From positions 1-46,643 of the forward strand of contig JANMWN010000231.1 in assembly GCA_031394045.1 (NCBI GenBank): a stretch of 46,643 nt of DNA, given 5' to 3'. The stretch is from JANYIP01 sp031394045 (GTDB lineage Bacteria; Actinomycetota; Actinomycetes; Prado026). Below the pieces are notes generated by a model, which made no database searches, was not told the origin of the DNA, and saw nothing but the letters and a program-made list of their open reading frames with translations. Positions 7,945 to 16,759 of this stretch are shown one piece after another. Numbering within the stretch: position 1 is the first letter of the stretch; every line of letters starts with the position of its first letter. A program made the translations under genes and the position numbers.

Positions 7945-8946
7945 TCAGACGAGGTTTGGGAGCAGCCAGACAGCAGCCTGGGTCGCGCCCCAGAGACAGG
8001 CCAGGACCAGGGGTACGGCGCTCAGCCAGACCTGCCACGAGCCCCACCGCCCGCGGGCCCACATGATGCCGAGGACCAGCAGCAGGAGGGCAGACAGCCA
8101 TAGCACCAGGACGACCAGGCCGCTCGAGTCGCCCTTCATGGGCTGCGAGCCGGGAACCAGTGCGGTCGCCCGTCCGGCCGGCGCCGGCTGGACGGCACCC
8201 TTCTGCAGGCTGGCATCCACGTAGACGGTCTGCTGCGGAGCCCAACCAGCGCGCCAGCCGCTGCCCACGGAGGTGATCAGCACGAGGCGGGACTGCCCCC
8301 CAGCCAAGGGCGTCGGCAGCTTGTCCCCTACGTGCCTGACGTCGTCCACGCGATAGCTGAACTCACCCTGGCCGGTAGTGACCGTGATGATGTCACCGGG
8401 GTGCATGGCTGCGACGTTGCGGAACGGCGCGCCGAAGGTCACGCTGCGGCCGAGCAGGACACTGACCCCGGCCTGTCCTGGCATCGGTGTGGTGGGCAGA
8501 TGACCCGCGCCAGCGGTGAGCTGGCTCGACGTGGTGCCCTCGACGACGACTAGCCCGTGCACCCCACCCGTCGGCGCGTCCATCACGAACAGCGGCGAGC
8601 CCGGCTCGATGCTCCCGCCGAACGGTGCCGTCGCCTGGGCCAGCTCTTGCCGGAGCTGGGCATACAGCACCGACTGGGTCCGGTGCTCCTGGATCCCGCT
8701 GAGGACGAAGGCGTACAGCAGCGCCCAGACGGCCAGCAGCCCGAACACCGTCAGCGCCCACACGATCGCGGCTGACGTCGTACCCAGAGGCTCTCGTGGT
8801 CGAAACGCAGCCTGAGTCAGCCGGCGGGCACGTTCGCTCGCTCCCCGCCAGACACGACGGGCGAACCCCGGGGTCTCCTCGGGCTCTTCCAGCACCGCGA
8901 GATCGTCCGGATGCTCGGCGACCTCGTTCGCCTCGGTCACCGTCAT
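7945..8946 (-). CDS. Sortase-fold membrane protein lacking the catalytic His and Cys
   Basis: This is a 333-residue protein; its ATG overlaps the upstream stop (ATGA). A cytoplasmic N-terminus of about 60 residues is followed by a transmembrane helix (61-84), an extracellular sortase-like domain (about 110-250) and two C-terminal helices (277-297 and 305-330). Sortase landmarks are present: GHLPTTPMPGQAGVSVLLG, GAPFRNV, HPGDIITV and SRLVLIT. Active sortases have His after that LLG-type glycine and Cys after the LIT segment. Here the positions are Arg167 (LLGRSV) and Ser226 (VLITSV); the third residue, Arg232, is kept. I infer a non-catalytic or altered protein, perhaps a scaffold for the surface proteins of this operon. 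None of those proteins has an LPXTG-like signal. Confidence 0.8.
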   Translation of the reverse strand: MTVTEANEVAEHPDDLAVLEEPEETPGFARRVWRGASERARRLTQAAFRPREPLGTTSAAIVWALTVFGLLAVWALLYAFVLSGIQEHRTQSVLYAQLRQELAQATAPFGGSIEPGSPLFVMDAPTGGVHGLVVVEGTTSSQLTAGAGHLPTTPMPGQAGVSVLLGRSVTFGAPFRNVAAMHPGDIITVTTGQGEFSYRVDDVRHVGDKLPTPLAGGQSRLVLITSVGSGWRAGWAPQQTVYVDASLQKGAVQPAPAGRATALVPGSQPMKGDSSGLVVLVLWLSALLLLVLGIMWARGRWGSWQVWLSAVPLVLACLWGATQAAVWLLPNLV

Positions 8947-11624
8947 CGGCCCGACCGCACCCGAAGAACCAGCCCGGTCAGCGGACCGGCGAGCAGGCCC
9001 ACCAGCGCCAGCAGCAGGACGAGCGGGAGGACGAGCCCACCCGCGCCCGAACCCACACCTGTCGTCGAGCCGAGCGGTTGCGTGGCGCCGGCGACGACCG
9101 GACCGGTGGTGGGTGGCGGCGTCGTCGTCGGTGGACCTGGCGTCGTCGTGGGTGGAGGCGTGCCGACCCCTCCGTTGCCGCCCGTTCCCGCCCCCCCTGT
9201 CGTCGCAGGCACGGGTGGGGCGAGCGTGCCACCGGTGACCAGTGGCAGGGCCCCGGTCTGGTTGGCGACCGCGTTCGCTGCGCGTAGCGAGAAGGCGGTC
9301 AACGCCGCACCGCCGTTGGTGGTGGTCAGGGGGAGGTAGCCGGGGGGTAGCTGGCCGTTGCCGAGACCGGGCGTCTGGCCGCTGCCGACCGCGAACCGCA
9401 GCAGGGTGGCGTAGCGAGCGGCATCCGCCTTCGGCAGCCCTTCGACCGCGACGTCCATCGACAGCAGCAACGTCCCTGGGTAGGCACCCGCGCCGGTCGA
9501 GGACGTCCGCATGCTGGCGTACGGCAGCAGCCAGGTGTTCAGCGTCTTGTCCGGCTTGAGCATCGCGACCGCGGCCTTGAGCGAGTCGTAGCTCGGCGCC
9601 ACGAACGTACGCCCGGTGGAGTCGGTGAACTTCGTCCCTGCGCCCGAGCTGACCTGGGTCTGCAGCGCCGCCGTCGAGAGCTGGTAACGCTCGGCGTCGG
9701 GCAAGGACGTGATGCCGAAGATGAACCGGTTGCCTGGTGCCTGCCGCCCCATGGCGACCAGCTTCTGATTGGGAAGCTGCGCGTTGCTGCAGCTGATCAG
9801 CGGGTTGGCGATGTCGAACTGCATGTCGAGGGTGATCGTGGCCAGGTTCGAGACCGGCGACGAGACCAACGGGAGCCACGGGACACCCTGCTTGCCGGTG
9901 AGGCAAGGGTTCGTGCCGGTGGCGTACCAGTCCTTCGGGATGAACGTGTCGAGCAGCGGCCAGTTCGTCACCGGCAGCACGATGCGCTCGTACCTGGGGT
10001 TGACCACCATGCCCCAGGGATCCGGTGTCCCGTTCAGCCAGGCTCGCGCCTCGGGGTCGGCATTGAGGTACGAGGTGAGCGCCCAGATCACGTCGGAGTC
10101 GCTGGACAGTGTCAGGATGCTGGCCGCCTGCTCCCCGTTCAGGATGCTCGTCGGCAGCCCCGGGTTCAGCGCCTGGAACTCCGGGTCCTCGGCGATGTTC
10201 GAGGGATTTCTTCCGAGCGCCGCGTAGGCAGCCTTCATCGAGGAGTTGGACGGGTACGACTCCGACAGCAGCTTGGCGAGCAGGCGCGGGTTCAGCTTGA
10301 CCGTCGCCGCCGGATGGCCGTGCACGTCGTCCACCTCGACGGCGACGACGAACCCGGTCACTGCTACTGGAGCCTCGACCACACGTCTGGTGAACGGCGT
10401 CTGCGGCGCGCCCGCCTGGAAGGCCGCCTCGATCGAGCCGGACTCGAGCAGGTTCTTGGCCTGCGGCTCCCCGGTCTGCACGTGCTGGAACTTGAACAGG
10501 GTGGAGTTGAGGCAGAAGTGCGGGCCCCACTGCTCGGTCGCCTGCGCCATCGTCTCGGAGCCGTACACGTAGGCAGGTACTGCGGAGTTGAACACTGAGC
10601 AGACGCTCGCCGACTGGGAGAAGGACAAGGGGACGGTGATCCGGTTGCGCCAGTTGGACTCGCTCCACCAGAGCTGTCCAGCCACCGCGAGGTCCTCGAC
10701 GTCGACGCTCCCGCCGGCCGTGTCACCGGGCTTGTAGAAGCCGGTCTTCGAGCACAGCGCGAACGCGTCGGCGGCGGCGTCCCCCGGCTGGTCCTCGACC
10801 GGGAGCTTCGCCGCGTCGGTGTCGCAGCTGATCCCCATGATCGGGATGATCACCAGCGAGCAGGCCACGGTGTCGGAGCAGCCGAGCGAGGCGTTGGTGT
10901 CGGCGGTCTGCACGACGAACTTCGCGCTCCCGTTGCCACTGAGGTCGCTGACGCCGTACGTGGTGTTGCTCGGCTGCAGCGCAGGTGACGAGAGCGACGC
11001 CTCGGGGGCGATACCGGCACAGCCGGACCGCCCACCGCCGTAGTAGGCGTGACCGTCGGCAGCCACGAAGGGCACCCAGTGCGTGGCCGACCCCGCTTGG
11101 CCCTCACACGCCGAAGGGAACGGGTCCGGCTGACCTGCCTGGGCCGTGCGGTCGGCCGGTCGCGCCCAGAGGTCGACGCGGTAGGGCGGGAAGGTAAACC
11201 CGTAGTCGGCCTGGAAGCGCTCGAGCGGCGTCTGCGTCCAGCAGGTCTGCGGCGAAACCTGCTTCGCTGTCGGCGCGGACGAGTCGTCGACCCCACGGCA
11301 CTGCATGACGACGACGGGGTACTCCTCCTGCGAGGCTGCCGAGGAGTTGACGTCAGCCACCAGGCCACCGGTCGGGTGGGCACCGGACCACTGCACCGTG
11401 ATCGCCTGGCGGTCGCGCAGCTTCGTCGTCTGCGAGACGGTCGCCGTAACCGTACGCGTGTCGACCGGGGTGCTGACGCCGGCCACCAGGTGCGCCCGCG
11501 AGATGGTCTCGGTCTTGCTGAACGCCGGGGTGTCGGAGGGTCCGACCGCCCCGGCGGAGCTCGGCCCTGCGAGCAGGGCCACTCCGAGCACGAGCACACC
11601 GGCCACGACGCCGCGCCTGCGCAT
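8943..11624 (-). CDS. Large membrane-anchored exported protein with a PstS-like segment
   Basis: The protein has 893 residues, with its ATG sharing one base with the pstS stop (TGATG). A signal peptide (1-27) leads to a large extracellular part. Residues 30-400 contain many Cys and ligand-like motifs (CRGVDDSS, CWTQTPLERFQADYG, WWSESNWRNRI). From about 410 the sequence resembles PstS-type binding proteins: TVKLNPRLLAKLL, DPEFQALNPG, SDVIWALTSYL, then DPWGMVVNP and LPVTNWPLLDTF. A Pro/Thr/Gly-rich linker and a terminal helix (LVLPLVLLLALVGLLAG) anchor it. Coupling to pstS upstream and the sortase-like gene downstream implies stoichiometric co-production. It may be an accessory binding subunit or surface adaptor. 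Function is inferred only from context. Confidence 0.75.
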   Translation of the reverse strand: MRRRGVVAGVLVLGVALLAGPSSAGAVGPSDTPAFSKTETISRAHLVAGVSTPVDTRTVTATVSQTTKLRDRQAITVQWSGAHPTGGLVADVNSSAASQEEYPVVVMQCRGVDDSSAPTAKQVSPQTCWTQTPLERFQADYGFTFPPYRVDLWARPADRTAQAGQPDPFPSACEGQAGSATHWVPFVAADGHAYYGGGRSGCAGIAPEASLSSPALQPSNTTYGVSDLSGNGSAKFVVQTADTNASLGCSDTVACSLVIIPIMGISCDTDAAKLPVEDQPGDAAADAFALCSKTGFYKPGDTAGGSVDVEDLAVAGQLWWSESNWRNRITVPLSFSQSASVCSVFNSAVPAYVYGSETMAQATEQWGPHFCLNSTLFKFQHVQTGEPQAKNLLESGSIEAAFQAGAPQTPFTRRVVEAPVAVTGFVVAVEVDDVHGHPAATVKLNPRLLAKLLSESYPSNSSMKAAYAALGRNPSNIAEDPEFQALNPGLPTSILNGEQAASILTLSSDSDVIWALTSYLNADPEARAWLNGTPDPWGMVVNPRYERIVLPVTNWPLLDTFIPKDWYATGTNPCLTGKQGVPWLPLVSSPVSNLATITLDMQFDIANPLISCSNAQLPNQKLVAMGRQAPGNRFIFGITSLPDAERYQLSTAALQTQVSSGAGTKFTDSTGRTFVAPSYDSLKAAVAMLKPDKTLNTWLLPYASMRTSSTGAGAYPGTLLLSMDVAVEGLPKADAARYATLLRFAVGSGQTPGLGNGQLPPGYLPLTTTNGGAALTAFSLRAANAVANQTGALPLVTGGTLAPPVPATTGGAGTGGNGGVGTPPPTTTPGPPTTTPPPTTGPVVAGATQPLGSTTGVGSGAGGLVLPLVLLLALVGLLAGPLTGLVLRVRSGR

Positions 11625-13213
11625 CACGATGAAGAACCCTTGCGGAGGAAGAACTTTCGGGCCAGCAACGGCGGCAGCACCAGGATCAGCAGCAGCTCGA
11701 TCACCGCGAGCACACCCAGCACACCGGTCGTGTCGTGCGAGTCCGCGGCCAGCTCGGTCGGCACGCCGACCAGGTCCGTGGCCGTGGTCGTGCCGTCCCC
11801 GCCGGTCAGCGGCTGGCCGGTATCGGGGTTCACCGAAGGCGTCGCCGTCGCGCCGGCGGTCGGACCGGCGGTCGAGCCGGGCGTGGTCGGGGTGACCGGG
11901 AGCTTGCCACCGGAGGTGGGGTTGCCGTTCGTGGTCCCGACGTTCCCGTTGCACGGGCCGGCACCGACCTTGTCGCAGGCGGCCGGCGGCGGCGCGATCT
12001 CGGCGAGGTAGTTGCGGGTCGGCTGACCGGACACGAAGGTCGGGTTGTGGCAGGTCGTGACGTTGCGCTTGGTCAGGTCGACTGCCGGGTCTGCGGTCTT
12101 GAGCCTGGCGGTCTGGTCGAAGCTCGCCTGCACCAGGTTGACCGGAAGCGGTGAGTACCCGATGGGTCCCATCTCGGCCTGGCCCTGGCAGATCGAGTAG
12201 TACAGGAAGTCCGCCAGGGTCTGCCGCTTGGCCGTCGTCATCCGCTGGTCGTCGGCTGCCGTCGGGATGATCATGTACGAGTACGACGAGAGCGGGTAGG
12301 TCCGCGGGTCGCCGAACACGTACACCTGATGCAGGTCCTGCAGCAGGTAGTTGGGCGAGGCCTTGTCGGTGTTGATCAACGCCTTGGTGAGCGCAACCGC
12401 GACGTTGTACTGCGTCGGCAGGGTGAAGTAGCCGGCCGAGTTCTCGATCTTGGCCACCGGGTAGTTCTTGCCGAGGGCGTACGAGTACTCGTCGTACCCG
12501 ATCGCCCCGTTGGCCGCCCCCGAGGCGATGAAGTTCATCACGCCGTCGGAGCCATTCTGCGCGATCGCCCCGCCCTTGCGCGGGAAGTACTCGGTCAGGC
12601 CGGAGTGGCCGAAGAACGGCCGCCAGATGCTGGCGAAGTCGGTGTCGAGGTACTTGGTGAACTGGGCCGACGAGCCGGAGCCCTCGGAGTGGACGACGGG
12701 GATGATCGTCAGAGAGGGCAGCTTGCGGCCGTTGTTGTCCGCGGTGATCGCCGGGTCGTTCCAGTTGGTGATCTGGTTGGTGAAGATCTTCGCCAGCGTC
12801 GTGCCGGACAGCCGGAGGTTGCGGACCAGCTGCCCGCCGACCTTCACCTGGTACGGGAAGGACGTGCCGCCGGCGACGATGGGCAGGTACGCGTAGGCCC
12901 GGCCCAGCGAGGTGTCGTCCTCGTTGGTCGCCGAGTCCTTGCCCTGGTAGCCGATGTCGCTGACCGCGAAGTCGGTCGTCTTGAGCGCGAAGTCCTTGCG
13001 CCCGATCGCCGAGCCGCTGGCGGTGTAGACCACCTGCAGCCCGCTCGGCTGCACGTCGGCGATCCACTGCCGGACGGCGTTGGACGACCAGCCGGAGCCG
13101 GAGCCCTGGATCAGGGTGTGGCTCACGGCGGCCTGCGCGGGGCCGGCCGAGGCGAGCATGGCCGCCACCGTGCCCGCGAGCAGCGCGAGCAGCAGGGGAC
13201 GCACGGGTCTCAT
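11624..13213 (-). CDS. pstS: Phosphate-binding protein PstS, C-terminally membrane-anchored
   Basis: This is a 529-residue periplasmic-binding-type protein. It has a signal peptide (1-29) without a lipobox Cys, the PstS opening LIQGSGSGWSSNAVRQW, YTASGSAIGRKDF, a TTDFAVSDIGY block, LRLSGTTLAKIFTNQITNWND and VVHSEGSGSSAQFTKYL. These correspond to the loops that hold phosphate in the PstS family. Residues 400-490 are a Thr/Pro/Gly-rich linker, followed by one transmembrane helix (VLAVIELLLILVLPPLL) and a basic end. Classic PstS is about 350-380 residues and lipid-anchored, so the helix is an alternative anchor. The start overlaps the pstA stop (ATGA). Confidence 0.88.
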   Translation of the reverse strand: MRPVRPLLLALLAGTVAAMLASAGPAQAAVSHTLIQGSGSGWSSNAVRQWIADVQPSGLQVVYTASGSAIGRKDFALKTTDFAVSDIGYQGKDSATNEDDTSLGRAYAYLPIVAGGTSFPYQVKVGGQLVRNLRLSGTTLAKIFTNQITNWNDPAITADNNGRKLPSLTIIPVVHSEGSGSSAQFTKYLDTDFASIWRPFFGHSGLTEYFPRKGGAIAQNGSDGVMNFIASGAANGAIGYDEYSYALGKNYPVAKIENSAGYFTLPTQYNVAVALTKALINTDKASPNYLLQDLHQVYVFGDPRTYPLSSYSYMIIPTAADDQRMTTAKRQTLADFLYYSICQGQAEMGPIGYSPLPVNLVQASFDQTARLKTADPAVDLTKRNVTTCHNPTFVSGQPTRNYLAEIAPPPAACDKVGAGPCNGNVGTTNGNPTSGGKLPVTPTTPGSTAGPTAGATATPSVNPDTGQPLTGGDGTTTATDLVGVPTELAADSHDTTGVLGVLAVIELLLILVLPPLLARKFFLRKGSSS

Positions 13214-14325
13214 CGACGAACTCCCTTGTCACGAGCGAGGAAACGGATGGCCACGAAGAGCAGCAGGACGATCCCGAGCAGCACGCTGGCCGCGCCGAAG
13301 CCGCGGGCGATGAACAGTGGTTGGCCACTGCGTACGGCCGAGAAGATGAACAGCGGCAACGAGTTCATCGGGTCGTTGAACGGGTTGAGGTTCATGAACG
13401 TGGAGTCGCCCGACGTGATCAGCACGGGCGCGGTCTCGCCGACGGCGCGGGCGATGCCCAGGATCAGCGCGGTTGCCAGCCCGGACTTCGCCGTGGGGAG
13501 GACCACGAGCCGTACGGTGCGCCAGTGCGAGGCCCCGAGCGCGAAGCCGGCCTCGCGCAACCCACCGGGGACGACGCGCAGCTGGACCTCGGCCGAACGC
13601 GCGATGATCGGGAGCATGGTGATGGTCAGCGCCATGGCCGCGGCGAAACCGCTGCGCTGGAACCCGAGCGCGACGATGAGCACCGTGTAGACGAAGAGCC
13701 CGGCCAGGATGTCGGGCAATGCGGTCATCGCCTCCACGACCGTGCGTACGGTCTTGGAGGCGCGCCCACCGACCTCGGTGAGATAGACCGCCGTCCCGAT
13801 CCCCAGCGGTAGCGAGATCCCGGCAGCGATGCCGACCTCGATGGCCGACCCGACGATGGCGTGCAGGATCCCACCGCGGGTCAGCGGGTCCTGCGGCCCG
13901 ACCCCGGCCATGTCCTGGGTGAAGAAGTTGACGTGGGTGAAGGCGGTCCAGCCCTGCTGGAAGGTGTAGAAGATCGTGGTGAGCAGCGCGAAGCCCACCA
14001 GAGCAGCCGCGCCGGTCACCACGGCTGCGGCCAGCCGGTCGACGACCTCCATCCGCGGGTTGCCGAGTGCGGTCGTGCCTGCGTACATCAGCAGGAACGT
14101 GACGTACCAGCAGAGCATGAACCCGAGGGATCCGCTGGCCGCCAGCAGCTGCTCGTAGACCACCCAGACCAGCGCGAGGGAGCCGATCGCCGTCGCGGCG
14201 AGCGAGAGGTTGAGGTCCAGCGGGCGGGCGCCGATCCGGCGGGGTCGGTCGAGGGGCGAGTCGCCCTGGTCCGGGACCTCGAGCTCGCTCTGCTGCCCTT
14301 GCTCGTGCTCGATGAGAGCTGTCAT
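13210..14325 (-). CDS. pstA: Phosphate ABC transporter permease PstA
   Basis: This is a 371-residue integral membrane protein with six or more helices and the binding-protein-dependent permease signature (LREAGFALGASHWRTVRLVVLP), which contacts PstB. A segment after the third helix (GGILHAIVGSAIEVGIAAG) and the conserved RAVGETAPVL fit PstA. The start lies 10 nt after the pstC stop with GGAGAAG upstream. It forms the channel with PstC. Longer than the usual 280-300 residues because of an extra N-terminal 70-residue region with two helices. Confidence 0.9.
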   Translation of the reverse strand: MTALIEHEQGQQSELEVPDQGDSPLDRPRRIGARPLDLNLSLAATAIGSLALVWVVYEQLLAASGSLGFMLCWYVTFLLMYAGTTALGNPRMEVVDRLAAAVVTGAAALVGFALLTTIFYTFQQGWTAFTHVNFFTQDMAGVGPQDPLTRGGILHAIVGSAIEVGIAAGISLPLGIGTAVYLTEVGGRASKTVRTVVEAMTALPDILAGLFVYTVLIVALGFQRSGFAAAMALTITMLPIIARSAEVQLRVVPGGLREAGFALGASHWRTVRLVVLPTAKSGLATALILGIARAVGETAPVLITSGDSTFMNLNPFNDPMNSLPLFIFSAVRSGQPLFIARGFGAASVLLGIVLLLFVAIRFLARDKGVRR

Positions 14326-14335
14326 GACTTCTCCA

Positions 14336-15361
14336 TCAGATGTCCAGAGAGCTTCCGCTGCGGCTGCGGCCGATCAGGATGGCTGCCACCGTGTTGGTCG
14401 CGAGGGTGATGAGGAAGAGCACGAAGCCGGCCGCGAGCAAGGCCGACAGCTGAGCAGACGTCGCCTCGCCGAAGCGGCCCGCGATGAGTGCAGAGATGGT
14501 GTCGGTGCCGACCTCGAGCGGTCGGAACTTGATGTCGAAGGCCGGCGAGATGATCAGCAGCACGGCCACCGTCTCGCCCAGTGCGCGGCCCAGCGCCAGC
14601 ATGGTCCCGCCGATGATGCCGCCGCGGCCGAAGGGAAGGACGACCGAGCGGATCATGCCCCACTTGGCCGCCCCCAGGGCGTACGCGGCCTCGCGCTCCC
14701 CAAGAGGAGCCTGCGCGAACACGCCGCGCATCACCGCCGTCGCCAGCGGGATCACCATCATCGAGACGCAGAGCCCCGCGATGAAGGCAGACGCCGTGTA
14801 GCGCGACTGCGCCCAGTCGGCCGCGTTGGGATCGGTGTCGACGTGGAAGAACGGCAGGAAGCCGAGGTACTGGTGCAGCCAGCGGGAGAGGTAGATCGCG
14901 TGCGGCTGCAGCAGGAAGAAGCCCCACAGCCCGTAGACGATGCTCGGCACCGCTGCCATCAGGTCGACCAGCGAGACCAGCAACGAGCGCAGCCGCGGGG
15001 GGGCGTACTCGCTGATGAACAGCGCCGTGAGCAGCCCGAGCGGGAACGCCACCACCATCGCGACCGCTGCCACCTCGAAGGTGCCGATGAGGGTGGACGA
15101 GATCCCGATCTTGTCGAGCTGCGGCTCCCACTGGCTCTCGCTGAAGAAGCTGAGGCCGTACCGCCGCAGAGTGGGGATGGCCTGGTAGCCGAGGAAGACG
15201 CCGATGGAGCCGGTCAGCACCAGGACGAAGATGCCGATCGCACGGACGGTGCGGTGGAACATGCGGTCGGTCGACGACAGGCCCGGGTCGATCTCTCGAG
15301 GGACGTCGAGGTCGAGCGGGGTGGGTGGCGGCGTGGAGGAGACCGACAGCACGCTCGTCAC
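14336..15361 (-). CDS. pstC: Phosphate ABC transporter permease PstC
   Basis: This is a 341-residue membrane protein with an N-terminal helix (IGIFVLVLTGSIGVFLGY), the WEPQLDKIGI loop and five further helices. The permease signature around LGEREAAYALGAAKWGMIRSVVLP lies near residue 230, followed by the conserved RALGETVAVLLI. The GTG start overlaps the stop of the upstream YegP-like gene (GTGA). It pairs with PstA. Length and motifs are ordinary for the family. Confidence 0.9.
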   Translation of the reverse strand: MTSVLSVSSTPPPTPLDLDVPREIDPGLSSTDRMFHRTVRAIGIFVLVLTGSIGVFLGYQAIPTLRRYGLSFFSESQWEPQLDKIGISSTLIGTFEVAAVAMVVAFPLGLLTALFISEYAPPRLRSLLVSLVDLMAAVPSIVYGLWGFFLLQPHAIYLSRWLHQYLGFLPFFHVDTDPNAADWAQSRYTASAFIAGLCVSMMVIPLATAVMRGVFAQAPLGEREAAYALGAAKWGMIRSVVLPFGRGGIIGGTMLALGRALGETVAVLLIISPAFDIKFRPLEVGTDTISALIAGRFGEATSAQLSALLAAGFVLFLITLATNTVAAILIGRSRSGSSLDI

Positions 15362-15927
15362 TGCTCACCTCCGGTCCGGTCCTGGTACGGCAGGTCGCGC
15401 CGCGGTCCCAGCACAGCCGAGCCCGGAGAAGGGAGGGGGCCGCCTTGGTGAACGCCGGACCAACGGGTCCTTACGGTCGGCCTTCCGAGGAAGGGGCGAC
15501 GCCCGATCGGCGGCGACAGGCCAGGTGTCGACAGCACCATGACGCCGCCCCGGATCTCTGCGTCCGATGCCAGCTCGATGAAGCGTCGGGCCGCCTGCTC
15601 GCACCGGTTCCTGCGGTCGAACCCGTGCCCCGACACGACCACGAGCTGTCCCTGGTAGGACAGCCGGAAGTCCCAGCGATGTCCCTCGGACGGCAGCAGC
15701 GAAGGCTGCAGCTGGTCCAGGTGGGCGAGCATCTCCTTGATAGCCGAACGACAGGACTCCTCGTCAGCGAAGCCGACGGCACCGCGACCCATGTCGCGAC
15801 GGTTGCCGCTCAGCAGCCGCCATCTCACCGGTCCCTTGCTGCCTTGCACATACAGCTGGAAGTACAGGCCGGGCCTGCGGGGGACACCTGCAGGCGGGCC
15901 CGCGTCATCCGAAGCGGCCGTTGACAT
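15358..15927 (-). CDS. Small YegP/DUF1508-like protein embedded between pstB and pstC
   Basis: This is a 189-residue soluble protein that starts 23 nt inside the pstB gene and overlaps the pstC start by 4 nt. Residues about 20-75 and 77-130 look like two copies of a YegP/DUF1508-type beta-beta-alpha unit (YFQLYV, RWRLLSGNRR, DEESCRSAI; then WDFRLSYQGQLV, RCEQAARRFIEL). The C-terminal 60 residues are Pro/Gly/Arg-rich and probably disordered. No signal peptide or helix is seen, so it should be cytoplasmic. Its position suggests a role with the PstB/PstC interface or its regulation, in place of the PhoU gene that is absent here. The family assignment is moderate and the role is inferred. Confidence 0.6.
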   Translation of the reverse strand: MSTAASDDAGPPAGVPRRPGLYFQLYVQGSKGPVRWRLLSGNRRDMGRGAVGFADEESCRSAIKEMLAHLDQLQPSLLPSEGHRWDFRLSYQGQLVVVSGHGFDRRNRCEQAARRFIELASDAEIRGGVMVLSTPGLSPPIGRRPFLGRPTVRTRWSGVHQGGPLPSPGSAVLGPRRDLPYQDRTGGEQ

Positions 15928-16759
15928 AGTCAGCGGTCCTGCGGTCGACCGGGTCCCCGAAGATCTGCTCGGTGGGACCGGTCTCGACGATGACCCCTGG
16001 CGTGCCTTGCTCCGCGAGGAAGAACGCGCACTGCTGCGACACCCTCGCGGCCTGCTGCATGTTGTGCGTGACGATCACGATGGTGACGTCCGGGGCCAGC
16101 TCGGCGATGGTCTCCTCGATCCGCCGGGTCGACGTCGGGTCGAGGGCCGAGCAGGGCTCGTCCATCAGCAGGACATCAGGGTCGACGGCGAGCGACCGCG
16201 CGATGCAGAGTCGTTGCTGCTGGCCCCCGGAGAGGGCCTGACCCGGTGTCTCCAGCCGGTCCCTGACCTCCTTCCACAGCCCGGCGCGCGTGAGGCAGCG
16301 TTCGATCAGCTCGCCGCGCTCCGTCCGGCCGATCCGGGTCCCCGTGAGCTTCAGGCCGGCCGTCACGTTGTCGGCGATGGACATCGCCGGGAACGGGTTC
16401 GGCTTCTGGAAGACCATCCCGATCCGCCTGCGGGTCTGCGTCACCCGCTGACTGCCGTCGTAGATGTCCTCGCCGTTCAGTCGTACCTCGCCGGCCATCT
16501 TGGCTCCGGCGATGGACTCGTGCATCCGGTTGAGGATCCGCAGGAACGTCGACTTGCCGCAGCCCGACGGGCCGATGAGGGCGGTCACCGTCGCCGCCGG
16601 CATCTCCAGCGACACCCGTTCGAGCGCCTTGTTGGAGCCGTACCAGGCGGACACGTTCGTGGCGTCGATCCGGGCGGGACCCGGCCGAGCCTGCGGCCCG
16701 GTCATGAACTCGTCGATCACGTCGAGCGCGGACACTTCGGCTCCTTCGGTGGTCCTCAT
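15905..16759 (-). CDS. pstB: Phosphate ABC transporter ATP-binding protein PstB
   Basis: This is a 284-residue ABC ATPase. Walker A (GPSGCGKST, 63-71), the Q-loop (MVFQKPNPFP, typical of PstB), the signature LSGGQQQR, Walker B (VLLMDEP) and the switch His (VTHNM) are all intact. The end ADYVNGRFG is the usual PstB C-terminus (DYV.G.FG). The first 30 residues are a non-family extension. The start overlaps the stop of the GH26-like gene (ATGA). PstB powers the PstC/PstA channel from the cytoplasm. Confidence 0.93.
   Translation of the reverse strand: MRTTEGAEVSALDVIDEFMTGPQARPGPARIDATNVSAWYGSNKALERVSLEMPAATVTALIGPSGCGKSTFLRILNRMHESIAGAKMAGEVRLNGEDIYDGSQRVTQTRRRIGMVFQKPNPFPAMSIADNVTAGLKLTGTRIGRTERGELIERCLTRAGLWKEVRDRLETPGQALSGGQQQRLCIARSLAVDPDVLLMDEPCSALDPTSTRRIEETIAELAPDVTIVIVTHNMQQAARVSQQCAFFLAEQGTPGVIVETGPTEQIFGDPVDRRTADYVNGRFG

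Noticed and set aside
9930..9960. GGATGAAC inside the 893-residue gene as a PHO site
   Set aside because: Isolated copy within a coding region, not phased with another unit.
8947..10668. Long extension of the sortase-like frame
   Set aside because: It is the shadow of the 893-residue gene; the product is arginine- and glycine-rich nonsense and the real start is the ATG at 8946 overlapping the upstream stop.
8943..13328. One open frame of 1461 codons covering the 893-residue gene and the DNA upstream
   Set aside because: The part above 11624 is an out-of-frame shadow of pstS and pstA; a signal peptide and a TGATG junction mark the true start at 11624.
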